The position numbers and the translations under genes are program-made. Below the pieces are notes generated by a model. The model searched no databases and was not told where the DNA came from. It saw only the letters and a program-made list of their open reading frames with translations. From Marasmius tenuissimus (taxonomy: Eukaryota > Basidiomycota > Agaricomycetes > Agaricales > Marasmiaceae), in NCBI GenBank assembly GCA_029532415.1, contig JAQOTA010000048.1:608001-672000 (forward strand): DNA of 64,000 nucleotides. The letters run 5' to 3'. Positions 33,146 through 47,173 of the stretch are shown one piece after another (positions within the stretch are counted from its first letter, which is position 1; each line of letters begins with the position of its first letter).

Positions 33146-36100
33146 ATGGACCCCGACGTGGTCACCACTCAACGCCTGGAGATGACCCGTCTCGCGGACG
33201 GCAAGAAGATGATAAACCATTATGTTCTGGACGGTAGGATAGGCAAGGGGCAGCATGGTCAGGTCTCAAAGTGCCATGACCATCTCCATACGAACAGGAT
33301 CTTTGTGCGTGGCCATCATCTCTTTAGTTTCTTTCACTATTCATCTAGATTCGTGCAGGCTATGAAGGCAGTTAAGAGAGACAACCCCAAAGCGAAGAGA
33401 GAACGACAGTACAAGCAGCTGAGGCAGCAGAACTTGCCCCCGCGGAGAGACCATGTCCCCGTGGTCGACGGTATACGGACGGCAGAGCAGGAAATTCGCA
33501 AGGAAATTGCCATTATGAAGAAGTGCAGACACCCTCACGTCGTCAGGCTTTACGAGGTAATCGACGACCGCAAGAACGACACCATATACATGGTCATGGA
33601 GTACCTTGGCGGCGGCGAGATACACTATACGAATGGGAACAACCAGCCCATCCTCACCGTTGAGCAGACACGTCGAATCATGCGCGACGCAATACTTGGT
33701 CTCGAGTATCTGCACCACCAAGGAATTATTCATCGAGATATCAAACCCGCCAATCTCATATGGACGTCAGGCCATGACCGTGTCAAGATTGCCGACTTCG
33801 GTACTGCACATTTCAGCTATGCTCAGCGTCTATCAGCGGCACAGTCTGAGGGTCAACAAGCTTCATCCTCAGAGGAGGACCCGATCTTACTCAACGATGC
33901 GGACCTGGCGAAACGGGCAGGTTCACCGGCGTTTCTGGCACCTGAGATCGTTTGGGAGTATACAGATGGAAATCCTCAACCACGACCACCGGTTACCAAG
34001 GCTATAGACATCTGGGCCTTGGGCGTCACTCTCTACTGCTTTCTGTTTGGGAAGACGCCGTTTCGACCTCCCGGGACGTACAGCCTCAGCGAATGGACTG
34101 GATATCAATGCACCTGTAACCGGGACTGGAGAGCACCTTCTACGATGGGCTACGACAAGGTTCGAACAGGAGGGCGACACCCACCCGAAGAGGAGATTGA
34201 AAGAGGCGAACTCGGTCCGGTAGTTATTCACCTTCTCGATCATTTCCTGAAGAAGGACGTGGTAGAGAGAATTACGCTTGAGGAGGTAAAGGTAGGGTCC
34301 GTTGATATACTCGGAGCTCCACCTTCCTGACTGTCACTATTCTTGCAGGCCAACCGCTGGTTCCTACTCGACCTGCCCAACCCCTCGACGTGGCTCGAGA
34401 TTACTTCGCCCAATCCGATACAGGTTTCTCCTCAGGAGACTTCTGACGCTATGTCGACGCTCCGTTTCCGCTGGGCCAGGTGGGGGCGCTCTCGAGGTGG
34501 TCCTACAGTTGCCAGCACGAGTGCTAGTGCGAGCGGCACCAATACTGCAACGACCACCGGTGAGACGACGCCCAACAGATTCACTGCAACCAGACTCGAA
34601 ACGACCATCACTCCCACTCCTCCTAGCTCAAAATCACCCGCGAGTGGTGGTGGCGGAGGTATAGCCAAACGCCTCGCCGCTCTCCTCCTTCGAGGCTCAC
34701 CCTCTACCCCCACGACGCCCACTTCCACATCACCTTCATCCTTACAAAATCCGTCATCATCTTCTCATCACAGTTCTGTGACGAACATACTGGGCATTCG
34801 TGTGCACCGCTCTCAGAACGCTCTAGTCACAGAGAAGAAGGGAGAGCGGCCCAAGAAGGCGAAAGCGAAACGTGTCAAGTTGAACAACCGCGGTGGTGTT
34901 GTCTCCGAGCCCAACGAGCCACATGGGCTGAGAAGAATCAGGAGCGATCGTGATGCGGACGCTGAGAGAGAACGAAGGGAGAAAAAACAGCGTGAGCGGG
35001 AGCGGCGGAAGAGAGCGAAGGCATCTGCGTCTACTCAACCTCCGTCCCAGCAGACCACCCTGACCCCAAGTGCGCAGTCGAAAGGGAAAGGGAAAGGGAA
35101 GGGGAAAGAGCGGCAGAGGGTTGAAGGCAATGATCACGCCAGACGGGAGTCGCCCTCTCCGTCGACTCCGAGACCACCAACTGCACCCGTTTCTATACCT
35201 AATGCCTCATCCGTACATGCTCCATCGCCTTCTCGTGCACGCAGTGGAAGCATGCGCAGCCTTGCCACCGGAGATCAACGTGCGCCCAGCCCTGGCGGGA
35301 AGCGCCTCACGGGCCTGATTTCTACGATCACACATTGGCGCCCCAGTAGTCGAGGAAGTCTCTCTGGGTCACCTGTCGAGGAGAGGAAGAAGGAAAAGGA
35401 AAAAGAGGAGAAACGACGAGACCCAAAACTGTCGTCGAGTATCTCGAGTAAGAGAAGCGGGACGAGCGAAAGCGACATCGAATTCGCCAATCCATATCGA
35501 TCTACAGAAGACTTGACGACAACCAAGATGCCTTCGGAACAGATCCCTCGTACCAATTCTCAAGGACGTCCATCCCCGTCGAGTCGTTCATCGTCTTCGG
35601 CTGCCCTCTTCGCTCTACGCTCTGGATCATCTGGGTCAAGATCGGGGAGCGCGTCGCCACCTGTTATCTCCCCCACCTTCGCTACCGCTGTCATGTCAGG
35701 CGGGGTTACCGACGTTATACCCACTATCACTGGTATATCCAGCAGCATCGGCAGCACCAGTAGCAGCAGTTTTGGAGGACTCGCCAACCGCAGGATCAGC
35801 AGCTGGGACCAGGGTGCTACTGCGGATCCCGACTCCCGGAGTCTCACCAGCAGTTACCAGTCCGATGACTTCGACGATGAGTATGACCAGGACGGTTTGG
35901 GCGTAAGCGCCATGGATTACTACAACTACGGGCTCCCGACTGCCAACGGTAGCGGCTCTGCCCGTCCCGGAGGCGGCGGAATCGTCTTCATGAGGGATGA
36001 GGTGGATGCCAACTACTCTGGATCGGAGAGCGACGGTAGCGCGGAGAGGGACGATCAAGGTACCTGTGAGGGTACACTTGAAAGCACGGTCGAAGGTCGC

Positions 36101-36199
36101 GCGGGCGGGTCTCGCTATTGTGGCTCGGATCATCGAGGAACACCGAACGAAGACGACGGCCTTACGTTCTCTACAAAAAAGCGGAGGGAAGGAACATAG
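33146..36199 (+). CDS. CaMKK/Ssp1-like (SNF1-activating) protein kinase
   Basis: Ser/Thr kinase of the CaMKK/Elm1/Ssp1 group, upstream activators of AMPK/SNF1. Three exons joined across introns 33305-33358 and 34292-34348 give 980 residues. The glycine loop GRIGKGQHGQV is at about 30-40, the ATP lysine (AMKAVK) at about 56, a basic RP-like insert (KQLRQQNLPPRRD) at 73-84, HRDIKPANLIW at about 178 and DFGTA at about 199. The activation loop has a long Ser/acidic insert before GSPAFLAPE. After the kinase domain the conserved DLPNPSTWLE is followed by a region with WARWGRSRG. The remaining 550 residues are Ser/Pro/Lys-rich and likely disordered, including a GKGKGKGK run. The start at 33146 is the first ATG of the frame. 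Confidence 0.9.
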
Positions 36200-37767
36200 G
36201 ATGGAACGTTACAGTTACTCCGCTAATTTTCCCGGTATCCCCTTTTTCTTCTTTTTTGGCATCTTCAATTCACCGTCGTGGGTCGCCCAAAAAAGGTTGT
36301 TTACCAGCACGAAGGGTCCCGTCGACTTTCTCCCCACTCCATTCTCTCTCTCGTTGCCTCTGCTCTCATGTACAACTACCCCGGCAAAACCTCACTCTAT
36401 GAAACCTTGTATTTGTGGCTCATTTCGAGGTATCTACCTCTACTACCCATAACCAATCCATGATACCTTCTTCCTTTTCTTTATATTCGCCGTTCTTCTT
36501 CCATCGTTTCTGCCCTTTCTTCTTCGTCACTCCCCTTAGATTCTTCTCCGTTGTTTTTATTATTTTACATCAAGGACTACCGCCATAGATGTTCGGTTGT
36601 ACATGTATCAGGCCACTTTTAACCGTTATTATCTCTCCCACCCCCCCAACCTCCACCCCCTCCATCACCTCCCTGTTTCTCTCCTCAACATTCATCGCAT
36701 TTACACCTACATCCGTTGCATCACAATAGAAGTATCCAATTTGTAACCATCGGCCGTTCCACTCCTACGGAAAGATGGTGGCGTATCAACCATATAGGCT
36801 AGGGTCGGAGCGTTCCACCAGTTCCAAAACAACCGAGCTAACCCCAGAACTTGGTACACAATGTCAAGCTCAAGGCAACGTTTTCTCAGAACCCTCAAAC
36901 TTTTCACAAAGTACATACACATAAATGTGGAGTGTCCACCACCTGGACCGAGCGAACAAGCATTATTTAGTCTCTGAATAGACCTCGAGTCTGATGGAGG
37001 TGTTCGAATAGCTACGCGTCTCCCTACCCCTGAGTTTCAGACGGTGGAGAAAGAATTCCGGTCGAAACGGGAAGTTTAGGAAAGGAACTAATCACTATGT
37101 ACTACGATGTGCGAGCTGTCATCTACGTTCCTCTCGCCTTCTCCGGGCTCAGTGGCTGTTTTTGCCCTCGGGGATCGACGCCACGGTGATCAATTTTTGA
37201 GAGGTCGTACGATCGGCAAAGACCAAAGGGGGAAACCTCCGTGACGCAGAACAATAAGATCTAGCGATTCAAGAACTCTGATCATCGGAAAGCCAGAAGG
37301 GTTGGATGGAAAAAAATCTCCACACAGATAGCGATGTGGCTTCTCCATGCAGTGAGAGAATTCACATGGGGGGTGGCAAACTGGGACCCCGAAAATCAAG
37401 ATTGAGGAACACGACGCACTGACACGCGAGGGACCGATTCCAGAAATAAAAAGAACGAGGTTGATCTCTGGACTTTCGCGCGAACGGCGCGTGTAAGTAT
37501 CATACAGTCGTAGAGCACAGTCAGCCTCGTGCCAACGAACCTGGCGACTCGCGAATGCAATCGCCATGACTCAGGACTGTGACATGGCTCTCGGAGTGAG
37601 AGGGCCAAACCAACAGCTCAAACGGATAGTTGTGGTTTGACGAGGTTAGGAAGCTGGAGAATTTGTGGAGCATGGTGGAAGGGATGCAGTCGAACCGGTG
37701 CTTGCGTACAGATACGGCCATCCTTTTCGTATAACAGATAAAAAACCAACCACATCTAACAACACAT
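36200..37767. other. Long spacer, pyrimidine-rich at left
   Basis: About 1.57 kb. 36220-36700 is pyrimidine-rich and fits a 3' untranslated region of the kinase. Short frames in the rest (for example 37190-37567 minus) have no known content. Confidence 0.4.
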
Positions 37768-40315
37768 CTACACCATTCCCATGACCCTCAACGACTTCAA
37801 GGCCGACCTCGTAATTCGCGACGACGACAAACCCGCATCCACAGCGGTGATGTTCATCTTGTTCAAGTTGATAGGTGCCGCTTCTTGCTCTCGCACAGGA
37901 AGATCTGCCCAACTGATGGCCTTTCCCAACCCTTTCGCCAAGACGACATCACGAATGCCCTTGCACTGTTCAATGATGGTGAGATACACCTCATGAATCT
38001 CGAACTGTTCAACAGGTATCGCAGGTCCGTCCCTCTTTCCCTCTCCCAACATCTTTTCAATCTCCGAATACAACGTGTAGAGCCTGTGAAAGACTTTGGT
38101 ATATGGTGATAGGACGTCCAAGATCCTGTCGTCAATCCCGTGTTTCTTTGCACACACAAAGATTTTACGCGGGGCACAGAGAAATTGCGTGCGACAGGGG
38201 AAGGGTCCTGGTGGAGGGAAATGCTGTTCGAACAGCGCCTTGAGTCGATCGCGAGAGGTAACATCCAGTGTCGTGCCGTCAGGAACAAAATATAACAAGG
38301 CCCATAAACTCATCCATAGTAGTGACTCGATCTCATGGAGAGCATTATGATTGAAGGGTGGAAGGTCTTCTTCGATATACGGAGGCCATATGTAGTCGCC
38401 GTCCGCGACCTCGCACGCCCAAAACCATGGTGTTTCCTGCATCGGTCAAGTGCGTTCGACTTCAAGTTAAAGCAGGCCCACGGACCGTTTTGTGGTCGCT
38501 GCAACCTGCCTGTGCGTATTTCTTCGCATATTTGACATCACCAAACGATACTAGCTTCTGCCGGGGCGACTAGTATATGTTACCAAGGCTCAGATCTCTG
38601 TGAACCCAACCAGCTTTCCACATTGACCAAGACACTGGAACGAAAGCGAGCAACATTAGAATTGGTTTTGGGGAACGACTGGGGATACTATGTATACGCC
38701 TTCCAGACTTTGGATGAGAACATCAAACAAGGTACCAAAGTCGTCGATTCTGGCTGTATAACACCAGCTGGTCGTCGAACGGGAACAGGATGCGATACAG
38801 TTGCCGTCGCGTAAAATGTGTGGAACGCTTCAGCGCGCCTGAAGGAGGTGGTTGTTCGCTATCAACATGTTGTGCATTGGCGAAATGAGAGTGGGTGAAG
38901 GCTTTGGCTTTTCCGGTCGTCTGGGGAGGCTCTTTATTCACGAGGTGAAGCCAACCGACTATGTCAGATGACCCTTCAGAGGTATCGAGTTCATATCGAT
39001 CTTCGGTGTCAGGGATTACCTCTTCCTCTTCGTAGCACAAGAAGTTATGGTCAGCTACCCGATGCAGCCCCTCCTTCCTCAATGAATCCTTTATCTGCGA
39101 ATAACGGTCTCCCTCAGTTGTGCCGGACACCTCCACAGAAGTTTGTTTGAGGACATATTGCTGACCCGTATCGGCATCAGTCACTCTCCAGACGTGACCG
39201 AACCGTCCAACTAGGGCACCACTGCGATAGCTGGAAAGAGCTGCGACCGTCTGGAAACGGCGAGAACAGAAATTTATGACATACTGCAGCCCAGAGGTAG
39301 AATCAATGACGGGAGAAGAGTGAGGCTCGTATCAGGTGTTGCGGTAGGCAGCTCCTACGCCCGAAGAGTCTGATTTTGACGGATAAGTCGATAGTACCGG
39401 CAAGCTAAATCGATGAACACGCGGGGCTCCTATACAAAAATCTCCTTCAATGAACAAACGAGGCAGTGACAAAGGTTGGTGCGGACCTTCTTGAGATCAA
39501 AGGGTGTTGTGAAGTAATGAGAGGAGCTGAAATAGAAGAGGTGACCTCTGGTATCTTCGATAGTCATCCCATAGACAAATAGTCGCGTTGCATCGTTCTC
39601 AATGATGCGACTGGCATCACTAACGATCTGTCTTGCATTCTGTGGAGGATATGCGTCGGTGTCAGGGACAGTATGGGCAAAGACACTAGTAGCGCACCTC
39701 CATGCCATCCTCCAGGTGCCGCTTCAGCTGGACCGGAACAACGACATTGGTCCAATCGATGTTGTCCCTTGCCGAATTCTCCTGGCGATTCTGCCATACG
39801 ATGCACATATCCGACCGATTGACGTTGTCGAGCATGGTGGTTGGAGTGCACTCCTTGTTAATGACTGTCAGGTGGTACATCGAGTTGGTCTTCCGGGTAG
39901 GATCCGCATTTCAGACCTCTTGCGCCAGCCTCGCTAGAGGGTGAACGCCAGTCTTTCGTTGTTTATTTTCGATGGGGTGGTAGTAGCGCAAGCAGAAAGC
40001 TCTCCTTCCGGCGTAAGTAAACCGTTTCTCTTCAGCTCTTGGAGGACTCGCTGAGAACGAAGCGGGGCGAAGAAGTCGCGAGAAACTATGGGAATGGCTT
40101 CGAGTTCATTTGCGAGCTTGTTTCGTCGAGCTAAAGTGTCCGCATGATGACTTCGAACGTGCACAGGGCGTCCAGGAGAGCCTTCAGCTTGGGAGGGTTG
40201 AGTTGAGCTGAGTCTGACTTCGTTGCTGCAGAAAAGATTTTCATGGTCTTCGGGAGGGTTGAGCCTTCTTTTTTTCTTCGACGTCGCAGGAATGCCTGAT
40301 ACCATCGCGTGAATG
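37768..40315 (-). pseudogene. FunK1 fungal protein kinase, broken
   Basis: FunK1 kinases are a large mushroom-specific family. Pieces in order on the minus strand: an N-terminal part with ELEAIPIVSRDFFAPLR; SMYHLTVINKECTPTTML and WTNVVVPVQLKRHLEDGM; NARQIVSDASRII and RLFVYGMTIED; ALVGRFGHVWRVTDADTG with VLKQ; FDVLIQSLEG; the catalytic loop WVHRDLSLGNI; and the C-terminal lobe TPWFWACEVADGDY, HNALHEIESLLWM. Breaks: between AFTL and LARLAQEV (about 39935) the frame shifts and a TGA follows within nine codons; another shift is needed before the FDVLIQS segment. The last exon (37768-38442) is open. Exon borders are uncertain. The family call is firm; the inactive status is likely. Confidence 0.7.
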
Positions 40316-40560
40316 CGTTCGAGGAGAAAGAGCACTGAAAAAAGAAGAAAGAGCCACCACTGCACGACAACACGCTCCGTGACACAATCACGCCGTCACG
40401 GCACGGATGGCCCTGAACGGCCAACGCAAAGCAGAGTTCTGATACTGAAGAGTCGGAGAATGAGGACCGTTGACAAGCGTGTATCGAGTAGTAATACAAA
40501 GTAATATATCCAGATACGAATCCCAAATCATACCCTCATCTCTCCAAGGTGAGCGTGAGC

Positions 40561-43500
40561 TCAACGCTTCTCCTTGACAAAGTAATGGAGGGTCACGAAA
40601 CTGAGGACCGTGAAGACCGCGAAGAATATGACTAGTAGTGTAACGTCGGGCCACCAGAATGCCTATGAACGCTTGATCAATGGGAGGGATGTCGACTGCT
40701 ATTAAGTCTTACCTGAACATGTAGCCCAAACGTCGAAAGAATGGTGGCTGCCGGAACGTCGAGCTCAACTCCGTACTAGCGAAAATGTTGGTTTCCGTAT
40801 GTATGGACAAAGATGATAATAGAAATACCTTGACTTCCTTCAAAGACAGATATCTCAATTCATTTACAGCCAGTGCTTCAAAGGCGGCATGGAAGAAGGA
40901 TATCGTGTGCAAGAACTGGAGAGCCTTGGGAACCGTGTCTCGGTTGATGAGCAAGCCTGTGAATAGCAAACTGCGAACAAAGTTAGCTCTTTGGTCCCTG
41001 TGATAGAACCCGCATAAACGACATACTTGTAGAGCATGACCAGTGTCCCAACAAGACTCGCTACACTAGTGTTAGCAAATGCAATCGATAGCCATAACAC
41101 GAATGTGGCTGTGGTGAGGTTGAACAGGACCAGAACAAGAATGAACTTCCAGAAGGCCACGACTGTAGGCACGAGGCCTGCCAATCCGTAAACGATGCCG
41201 CCGAAGATTAGAGGAGGCACAAGTCGCAGAGGCAGAATATCGAACAGAATCTGTTGAGTGGACTGAATCAGGATCTAAAAGTAGGTAAAGAGGAATGTCA
41301 AGTACCTTCGACGAGAAGTAAGTGAACGAGGAATAGTATCCATTTGATCTGTTGCGAGCAGAAGTGAAAAGGAGCCGCGATAGTCCGAGGAAAAGACATA
41401 CCGTTCACGAATGAATAGAATTCTTTCTCCAGCGAATAGGCCAAGACTAGACAAACAGGAAAAACCAAAGAGTGCCAACGTAAAGAAGAACAATCCTGGG
41501 AAGAGTATAGGTAAGTCTCAAGAAACAAGGGCTGGCGCTAGTACCCACCCAGCCGATTCTGGAATCCCGCGATATCAATCCTATTCATACAGCGAGATCA
41601 GAAACGATCTGACAGGAAAGTGAAAGAATATGCTCACGTCACGTTGCGGAAGAAGAACCCAGATATTACTGCGGAGAAGACTAGATCAGCATGCAAGAAC
41701 GGGGCTGTTTTCAGGGTACGGACTTACACGCAAGGATAATCGCGGAAGAATAGTGTACCATCAATAGTGCTGGGTCACGGTAAAGGTTTTTGAACGCCCT
41801 TCCGCTCAGTATCCTGAACTGCGTCCCCCAGCTCGCACGCTTTCTTCCTCTCAGGAGCCCAGTTTCCACAGCGACATCTCGAGTCTCACTTGTGCCGTTA
41901 CCCTGACCACGGTTATTCTGAATGGCGTTCTCAGTGTCAGCCTTGATCTCGGCGGCAATGCTACTCTTCTCGTATAGTCCAACGAGTTGCGCCAGTTTGG
42001 GAGGTATGGCGATCTCGCTAACGGGCTGGTTCGAAACCGAATCGAAGAGTTGGGAGGTCTTACGCCTGATGTAGGCACCAGTTGAGGAAGTGATGGAATT
42101 CGTTCTTGATGTGCCCTCTTCTTCTGGGGAAGAAGACTGCGCGCGTACAGCAAGTGGGACAGCCTGAGTACCCAATCCACGCTCTTCATCGCCAAGATTA
42201 CTTGCATCTGTTGGAGTCGGCGGCTCAAGAGTGGTACTTTGTCTGCTGACAGGGCTCGAGATAGTGGCGTTCACCGTCAGATCGACTTCCAAAAATAATT
42301 AGCCTTTGTATACGGGGACATCCGCAACTGAAATGGTGACTTACTCAGATAATCGGCTATGTTAAATCCCGGGGGGCAAGGGCGGTCGATCGAGGCAAAG
42401 TATTCTTGACATTTCGAGAATTCTCCAGAGTAAACTGCCTTCCCTTTTGCTAGCACAACCAATTGATCAAATAGAGCAACGATGTTGCTTCGTGGTTGAT
42501 GAATCGTGAATATCACGGTGCGGTTGTAATCTCGTGCGAGGGAAACGAGGCATTCGACAACGTTATGTGCATTGAAGGCATCGAGTCCTGGAATTGGAAC
42601 GGTCACGCGGCGGGATCATATTACCATTCAAAAGACACGTACCACTGGTGGGCTCATCCAGGAAGAGAATGGAGGGGCTTGTAACAAGCTCGCAGGCTAT
42701 AGACACGCGTCGTTTCTCGCCACCAGAGATGGAGCGATTACCTAGACAAGCTAGTGAGTCTCTGTATTAGCTTCAGCAACGAGGTCTACGCACCAGTCTC
42801 CCCAATTCTCATGTCCTTGATGCCTAAAATGCCTAGTTCGTTCATCGTCTCCAAAGTCCTAAACCTCTTGGCTTCAAAGCTCATCTCTCTCGGCAATCTC
42901 AAAAGGGCACTGTAGAGCACCGTCTCATAGACAGTCAAAGTCCGCATGAGTGTGTCCTCCTGATCGACGAAACCAGTGACAGCCCTAAATTCCTCATCCT
43001 TAACTTCGCGTCCGTTGACCAGTGTAACGCCAGACACGTTTCCCCGTTTGCTCTTTCGAGCAAGAATGTCGAGTAACGTGGATTTCCCGGCACCTGAGGC
43101 ACCCATGATAGCCATGACCTGACCGGGCTTTACAGTCCCACTTATGCCGGAAAGAATGGTCTTCGAAGCCAGGGCGTAAGAAATATCCGAGAAATGCAAA
43201 GATGCAGGGACGTGATCTGTCATGAGGCGCGCTGTTTCTGTCTCTGGAAGCCGTATTTGGCCATAATCACCGCCTGAAGCGCGTCCTGCGTACCAGATTA
43301 CTTTTGGGAGCGTAAGTGAAGAGTTTATCTGCGCGTAGGGAAACGAAACGCACATGCGGCCGCCACAAAGACAACGAGACAAGCTGCCGCGGAGCTAATA
43401 GCCACCCACAAGGTATTGTCGGGTTTGGGAGGACTCTGGAGGCATGGTAAGAATAGAAAACCTCCGTATGAGGCTTAGTACTCACCACATAACCGGGAAC

Positions 43501-44762
43501 CTGAGAGTGATGCAGACATTCGCCCCCGAAACAGTCAAGAGTGATATAGGGATCACCGAAGATGTCATTGATCAAGCTATTCATGGCGTCCTCTTCAAAC
43601 TGGCAGCCTGCGCCGGACTTGCAGCTGAACTTCGCAGGACCTTTTATCTCTTCCCTCAAGAAGTCACTGATGTCTGCAAGAAGCGTGAGGACTTAAACCG
43701 AGACAAAAAAGTTAACAAAACGCACCGACACTTCCATCTTGACCGCAAATAAACCTTCCCGGGACGCAGCTACACTTTAGCTTGTCGCATCCGTAAACTG
43801 TTCTGCTTGCGTCATTGTCGTGTTTCACCTCCGATGAACAGCCGTCTAGTGCACAATAAAATGACTCGACCTCCGCGACCCAAAACTGGAATGTACACGT
43901 TGCGTCTTCTTTATCGCATCCAAATGTGACTTGTACAGGTTTGTCCGCGCCAACTTGGTCTATAATCTTCTGGTCTAGATGGCGGTGAGTGATGTAAACG
44001 GGAGTGTTAGGTTGTAGGGTAGCGGGTACTAACTGGTAACGTTGCACATTTGATGGTTGCTGAACACCGTTTCGCCTCCCTTGTAGCAAGTCATGTTACC
44101 TATGGGTTCGTCGTCCTCGTTTGGAACACCACCATGTAACGGAAAGCCGTCACAAGCAAGGTCAGTCTTGCAGACTGTGGACCTGTCAGTATCGCGAAAA
44201 TTCGCCCAGAAGGTTGTGAGAGCGCACCATTGCAATTAATACCACCCCAGCCATCCTTGCACTCACAACTCGCCCCTGGTTCTCGAGGTCTTCGATGCTC
44301 TCCATCCGCCAGTGAATCACACTCTGATTTAGAAAATGGGTTGAGTGACATTCGTGATGAGCGAGCAAAAAAAACACGTACGAGGAGTCAAACAGTCGAT
44401 ACCACTCCACCCCGGAGGACATTTACATTGCCCGTCGTAAGGATTACATTCTCCATATTGACCACATGTGAATGCGGGGAGCATGCAGTTGAAGCAGGGC
44501 GGACATTTCTCTGATACGCCCAAGTTAGTGAACCAAAACACTTAAGAGCTCTCGAGTTTGAATACCATCGCGACCTAACCCAAGATCCTACGATTTATCG
44601 TTATGGGACGCCCTGCAATCTGTCGAGGAGAGCACTCACCGAACCCAGTTGGTATGACGAAAGCGAGAGCTGTTGGTTCTGCCTCTTTGGCCATGTATAG
44701 TTCCCAGCATGCACAACAGTTGAAGAGAGCAAAGATAGACATAGAAGCGATATTGGAATCAT
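40561..44762 (-). CDS. ADP1: ABCG-type transporter with EGF-like N-terminus (Adp1-like)
   Basis: ATP-binding cassette half-transporter of the White/ABCG family with the layout of yeast Adp1. Nineteen exons were joined by hand into 1047 residues in one frame; yeast Adp1 is of similar size. It has a signal peptide ([20 protein letters not shown]), then a Cys-rich extracellular part with an EGF-like module ([20 protein letters not shown]) and a second one, then a membrane segment ([19 protein letters not shown]). The nucleotide-binding domain has Walker [10 protein letters not shown] at about 402-410, signature SISGGEKRR at about 508-516 and Walker [11 protein letters not shown] near 530. A Ser-rich linker leads to the six-helix ABC2 domain ending in [12 protein letters not shown]. 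Main introns: 44509-44639, 43301-43353, 42742-42793, 42588-42642, 42286-42344, 41669-41727. Substrate unknown. Confidence 0.9.
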
Positions 44763-44935
44763 GAGCGTTGATGTTCCCGAAGGAACTGGTTGAGGTCGTG
44801 ACGGTGGTGACGGAAGCTGCGATGAGTTGGGCTGGGGAGATCCGGCCCTAACCCTAGCCGTTCCTGATAGCGGCCCGGCGTTCCGCTTTCCCCGGACTAC
44901 CCACTTTTGGGAATGTGACGTTGAACACAACCACG
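44763..44935. promoter_or_regulatory. Shared divergent promoter of ADP1 and ALG12
   Basis: Only 173 bp separate the start codons of the minus-strand transporter and the plus-strand mannosyltransferase, so both promoters and both 5' leaders must lie here. No clear TATA box is seen. The region is pyrimidine/purine-skewed rather than AT-rich. Confidence 0.6.
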
Positions 44936-46887
44936 ATGAGCTTCGCCTTGGACTTGCTCATCTTCGCCGTTGGATGGACTCACGTTCTCCTGGCGCCATT
45001 CACGAAGGTCGAGGAAAGCTTCAACCTACAAGCTACTCATGATGTTCTTATGTATGGCGTTGGGTCGTCGAATTTACCTAAAGTACGCGTTTGATCATCT
45101 ATGAACAAAGAACTTGATGGTGACTTTGTGCAGTATGACCATTTCACTTTTCCTGGGGCGGTCCCTCGTACATTCATAGGGAGTATAGTGCTTGCCTATA
45201 TCTCCAATCTGTGCATCCAGACCGCCAGCTTTTTCGGGCTCATTTTGGGGAAATCTGACGTGCAAATCATAGGTGAAGTTCGCTCGCTCGAGTGGCACAT
45301 TGTACGTCTTGTTGACGTGTTACTAGTCAGAATTATTCTTACTTCACTCAACGCTTTTGGAATATGTTGTATCAGGCGCGGGGTCTCGAAACGCTTTGGC
45401 CGTCTTACTGGGCTTTTCTTCACCTTGATGACGGTGTCTCAATTCCATATACCGTTCTGGATGGGACGTACCCTCCCGAACATGTTCGCGCTGGTTTTAG
45501 GTACGCGCTCTGCAAATATCATCTCATTGCTGGTCTGAAAGACTCGATAGTGAATCTGGCGACATACCTTCTGGTCAATCGCGCCCCGAATTCACAAAGC
45601 CCCACGTCCAGAAGCACGTATATCGCGATCTCGTTGCTCACCTTCTCTGGCATTGTCTTTCGCGCCGAGTTAGCTCTTCTTCTTGCCCCCATCGTTATGC
45701 AATCGCTGTACCAGGGTAGCTGCACCTTCGGTGGAGTCGTCAAGACAGGCCTCTCAACGGCTGCAGTGTCTTTGGGTGACGCCTCACCGTCTCTTCCTCT
45801 CTCTACTCTTTCTCAAACATCTGCGTAGCTTTGACGGTTGCTGTCGACACGTACTTTTGGCAAACCTCTTACCCTCTGTGGCCTGAATGGTCTGGGATAT
45901 ATTTCAATGTCGTTGAAGGGAAGAGCGCCGAGTGGGGTGTACGTTCCCGAGTGCCCTCCTTACATATGAATCTCATCCTTCCCCTCAGACCTCCCCGCCG
46001 TGGACATACTTCACGTCGCATCTTCCAAGGCTACTCATGTCTGCCCTTCCTCTGTCTGGCCTCTCATTCCTCTTTGACCACCGAATCCGAGCCATCCTAC
46101 TACCCCACCTCATGTTCGTTATTTTGATCAGTGGTCTGGGCCATAAGGAATGGCGCTTCATTGTCTATGTCGTTCCTGCGTTCAACATTGCGGCCGCGCG
46201 TACTGCCAGGTGGATGTACGTTACCGGCTCGGCCTCCTCGGGTTCGAGAACTGATGTCTTTGTCCTCAGGGTTTCTCGCCGAAAGTCTTCATTCATGGGA
46301 AGAATCTACTTCGGTGCTATCCTAGCGATGCTGTTGGTCAACTTCGTGCTTACAGCATCGACCACATTTGCATCTATCCACAACTACCCGGGCGGTGTCG
46401 CTCTTCAACAGTATAACGATTACGTCGCGCAGAACTTCTCAAGGCCTGGTTCGTTCCCCTTCATCTTCTTCACAGCGGCTAGAACTGACTAGGACTCTTC
46501 GTAGCCCACGTCCACATATCCAATCTCGCAGCCCAAACAGGTGCATCGTTGTTCCTACAAGCCTACGCGCCACCTTTTCTGTCAAGTCAACCACACCCAA
46601 AGACGGTATACGACAAGACCGAGGGGCTTACCATCAGTTCCTTAACCTCGTCTAACTATATTACGCACCTTATCTCCGAGGTACCTCCCAAAGAATTTGG
46701 CTGGCTGGAACAGGGGAAATGGAAGGAGGTCGGAGTAGTGGAAGGCTTTGATGGATGGGTAGTTGATTGGGATCTGTTACGAGGTAGGTTGCCTGCCGAT
46801 GGTGGCCTGTGGGGAGTGACGAAGCGGTTGGAAACCGTATTCGAGACGAGGAAGACCGCGAAGCTATGGATTCTGGAACGAAAGTAG
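44936..46887 (+). CDS. ALG12: ALG12 alpha-1,6-mannosyltransferase
   Basis: ER membrane mannosyltransferase (GT22) that adds the eighth mannose to the dolichol-linked N-glycan precursor, using dolichol-phosphate-mannose. Eight exons, introns 45083-45133, 45273-45326, 45501-45550, 45776-45828, 45939-45988, 46216-46269 and 46449-46504, give 527 residues. Family landmarks: [19 protein letters not shown] near the N-terminus (the GT22 acidic motif region), [66 protein letters not shown] (the HKExRF motif) and [15 protein letters not shown]. Many hydrophobic segments fit a multi-spanning protein. Head-to-head with ADP1. Intact, and the identification is firm. Confidence 0.94.
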
Positions 46888-47173
46888 TGATGTAGGAGGG
46901 CGTCTTCAATCTTGTTTCAACGGTTCAAGGTTCACTCTCATTGACAGTATCAGGCATCTTATCATGTTCTGGAATGCGATCATCTACTACAGACTCTTGA
47001 TCTCTTTTGAAGTTGAACAGGAACGAGTGTTCAGAATGGATTCCCACGAAACAAAATGAAGAGAGTGGACACTGTCGTCGACAGATCTGTCTTGTCAGCT
47101 GCCAGCCCGTGTATTGAGCCTCTCAAACCGCATAGGAGTCGTGCCCTTTGGTCTCCCTCCCCCATCTCACTCT

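Noticed and set aside
34302..35847. Several frames on both strands inside the CaMKK-like gene
   Set aside because: Produced by the Ser/Pro/Lys-rich composition of the disordered tail; the kinase frame explains the region.
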